Of a stretch of 8,300 nucleotides of DNA, positions 7,082 through 8,300 are shown one piece after another. The stretch covers positions 1 to 8,300 of the forward strand of contig CANGYC010000091.1 of the NCBI GenBank assembly GCA_947457975.1. The letters are read 5' to 3'. The notes under the pieces are model-generated. The model saw only the letters and a list, made by a program, of their open reading frames with translations, was not told the origin of the DNA and searched no databases. The position numbers were made by a program, and so were the translations under genes. This stretch comes from Comamonadaceae bacterium (lineage in GTDB: Bacteria; Pseudomonadota; Gammaproteobacteria; Burkholderiales; Burkholderiaceae_C). Each line of letters opens with the position of its first letter. Position 1 is the stretch's first letter.

Positions 7082-8002
7082 ATGCAGATCCAGGATTTCC
7101 GGCTCTTTCTCGAGGTGGCCGAGGCCGGCAGCTTCACCAAGGTGGCGGCGCAGCGGCAGACCGTGCAGTCGCACATCAGCCGCCAGGTCAGCGAACTGGA
7201 GCGGCAGTGCGGCGGACCACTGTTTCGGCGCACCGGCCGGGGCGTGGCCCTGACCGAGTTCGGCCAGCACGTGGCGCAGCGGGCACGGCTGTGGGTCAAG
7301 GAGAGCGAGCAGCTCTTTGCCGACATCCGGCAAACCGCGCAAGTGCCCATGGGGCAGGTCAAGCTGGGCATCCTGCCCTCGGCCGCGCACCCGCTGATGA
7401 CCCAGGTCTTCAAGCGCCTGGGCCTGGCCTACCCCAACATCCGGCTGGACGTGCGCGAAGGCCAAGGCGGCGAGTTGGATGCCATGCTCGATGCCGGCAG
7501 CGTGGACATGGCCATCCTGTTTCGCTATGACAAGCCGAGCACCACCGACGAAACCCTGCTGGCCAGCGCCAGCACCTATTTGGTGTCAAGCCCGGGGCTC
7601 TCGCTCACGCACGGAGAGACGGTGGAGTTCCGCCGCCTGGAGGGCCTGCCCCTGGTGCTGCCCCGGCGGCCTGCGCACTGGCGCGCCATCCTGGACGAAG
7701 CGGCCAAGAGCAAGGGCTTTCAGCTGCAGCCAGCGATAGAGGCCGACTCGCTGACCATGCAAAAGGAACTGGTGGCGGCCCACAAGCACCTGTATGCGCT
7801 GCTCGGCCCGTTCTCGTTCAGCCACGAGCTGCGCTCGGGCCACCTGCAGGCCGCCAAGGTGGTCTCACCCGACCTCAAACGCTACGTGACCTTGGCGCGG
7901 CCCAAACAGGGCCAGCTCACCCAGGCCAGCCGCATCGTGGCCGAGCTGATCACCAACACGGTGGCCGGCTGGAAGGGGCAACTGAGCGAGCCTCAGCGCT
8001 GA
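7082..8002 (+). CDS. LysR-type transcriptional regulator
   Basis: The 306-residue protein has the standard LysR layout. Residues 1-60 form the winged helix-turn-helix, with 'FRLFLEVAEAGSFTKVAAQR' (6-25), 'VQSHISRQVSELERQCG' (28-44) and 'LFRRTGRGVALTEFG' (47-61), which are the family hallmarks. A linker helix follows, and then an effector-binding domain of the periplasmic-binding type begins at 'MGQVKLGILPSAAHPLMTQVF' (about residue 90). The length is normal. It is divergent from the FAH/HyuAB/Bug operon, which is the classical arrangement for a local activator that senses a pathway compound. The start ATG is placed by the conserved N-terminus, although no clear ribosome binding site precedes it. 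The ligand is unknown. Confidence 0.95.
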   Translation: MQIQDFRLFLEVAEAGSFTKVAAQRQTVQSHISRQVSELERQCGGPLFRRTGRGVALTEFGQHVAQRARLWVKESEQLFADIRQTAQVPMGQVKLGILPSAAHPLMTQVFKRLGLAYPNIRLDVREGQGGELDAMLDAGSVDMAILFRYDKPSTTDETLLASASTYLVSSPGLSLTHGETVEFRRLEGLPLVLPRRPAHWRAILDEAAKSKGFQLQPAIEADSLTMQKELVAAHKHLYALLGPFSFSHELRSGHLQAAKVVSPDLKRYVTLARPKQGQLTQASRIVAELITNTVAGWKGQLSEPQR

Positions 8003-8300
8003 AGAAGCGGTGAGTGCGGCGCGGGCCCTCACCCCACGCACATTGGCTGGAGCGGCGGGGGCCCCCTCCACGATGGGGTCATGCTCCATACCTGTCATGC
8101 GCCTCTGGTGCCGAGCGCACCAAAATAAAGCGTCAGCTGCAGCGCACACCGCTCAGGATCCCCAAAGCCGTGCACCACCCGCGGCGCCACACCAAGCCGG
8201 TGCACACGCGCATCACCACAGCACCAGTGGCGGCGGCGCAGTTGCGCAAAGGCAGGTGCACACTTGGTATCTCCTTGGTGCAGATTGCGTGCCACCGCCG
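8003..8300. other. Right-end region without a confident gene
   Basis: After the LysR stop there is a weak inverted repeat GGTGAG/CTCACC (8009-8014 and 8028-8033, 13-nt loop) and a perfect GGGGGCCCCC palindrome (8057-8066), neither with a T tract. GTCATGC occurs twice (8079-8085 and 8094-8100). From 8170 on, the hexamer GTGCAC occurs three times, with a fourth near copy. Reading frames run open to the window edge on both strands: a + frame from ATG 8097, and - strand frames ending at 8095 and 8133. The + frame and the - frame ending at 8095 have much lower G+C at third codon positions than the neighbouring genes. The - frame ending at 8133 (55 codons in view, cysteine- and tryptophan-rich) has gene-like third positions but no recognisable family. 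Confidence 0.5.
8213..8263 (-). CDS. Possible short cysteine-rich leader-type peptide
   Basis: A strong ribosome binding site (AAGGAG, - strand 8276-8271) stands 7 nt before a GTG that opens a 16-residue frame, MCTCLCATAPPPLVLW, with three cysteines in the first six codons. Its TGA overlaps an ATG (TGATG) that opens a further 26-residue frame down to 8133. Clustered cysteine codons in a short, well-initiated frame resemble amino-acid-sensing leader peptides. Against this, no gene follows on the same strand within the window, since the LysR gene converges from the left. This may be chance. Confidence 0.2.
   Translation of the reverse strand: MCTCLCATAPPPLVLW

Noticed and set aside
4042..7530. 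A + strand open frame of 1162 codons, antisense to hyuA and the FAH gene and running into the LysR gene out of frame.
   Set aside because: Long antisense frames are common in G+C-rich genes because stop codons are rare. The translation is rich in His, Ala, Val, Gly and Arg without domain motifs, while the opposite strand encodes well-known families over the same bases.
8110..8125. Hairpin GGTGC/GCACC near 8109-8123 as a LysR gene terminator.
   Set aside because: On the + strand it is followed by A residues rather than T, and the stem is only five base pairs.
8117..8132. A possible NtrC-type site, GCACCAAAAT.
   Set aside because: Only the left half resembles the NtrC dyad; the right half (AAAGCG) does not match, and no nitrogen-regulated gene is visible.
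7865..8149. A - strand frame of 94 codons overlapping the 3' end of the LysR gene.
   Set aside because: About half of it is antisense to the conserved end of the LysR coding region; there is no good ribosome binding site and no family resemblance.
8279..8294. A sigma-54-like -24/-12 element on the - strand (TGGCACG, GG-N10-GC spacing).
   Set aside because: The spacing fits, but transcription would start inside or just after the AAGGAG ribosome binding site, so the two signals exclude each other, and there is no gene known to follow.

Overview
The window is G+C-rich DNA (about two thirds G+C by eye) from a proteobacterium, most likely a betaproteobacterium of the order Burkholderiales, possibly a Comamonadaceae. 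The reasons are a Bug-type (TctC family) periplasmic binding protein gene tied to a catabolic operon and a LysR regulator, and an extended, stand-alone second-type IF-1 gene. No species can be named from the sequence alone.

Layout: (1) 1-272, + strand, is the 3' end of a sulfate/thiosulfate ABC transporter ATPase gene (cysA). (2) 273-409 is a convergent intergenic gap holding two inverted 25-bp REP-like hairpin repeats with a GTAG foot and a compensated base-pair change. (3) 410-664, - strand, is infA (IF-1) with a proline-rich C-terminal tail. (4) 665-847 holds a bulged hairpin and a likely infA -10 element. (5) 848-6966, - strand, is a tight five-gene operon, in transcription order: FAH-family hydrolase, HyuA-like subunit, HyuB-like subunit, a small uncharacterised protein, and a Bug periplasmic solute-binding protein. 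(6) 6967-7081 is the divergent promoter region with two overlapping palindromes. (7) 7082-8002, + strand, is a LysR-type regulator gene. (8) 8003-8300 has no confident gene, but it has a cluster of GTGCAC hexamers and a short cysteine-rich reading frame with a strong ribosome binding site.

How the genes work together (inference): the LysR protein probably controls the divergent operon. The Bug protein would bind a small organic acid or amide in the periplasm. The HyuA/HyuB pair would carry out an ATP-dependent ring opening (hydantoin, oxoproline or lactam type) or a ketone carboxylation, and the FAH-family enzyme would hydrolyse a C-C bond or process an oxo-acid intermediate. The small protein between hyuB and the Bug gene is the least explained part and could be an accessory subunit. 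The true substrate cannot be read from the sequence.

Most of the catabolic block is ordinary Burkholderiales accessory metabolism. The points most worth a second look are the REP pair, the small gene after hyuB, the operator-like palindromes, and the unexplained right end.
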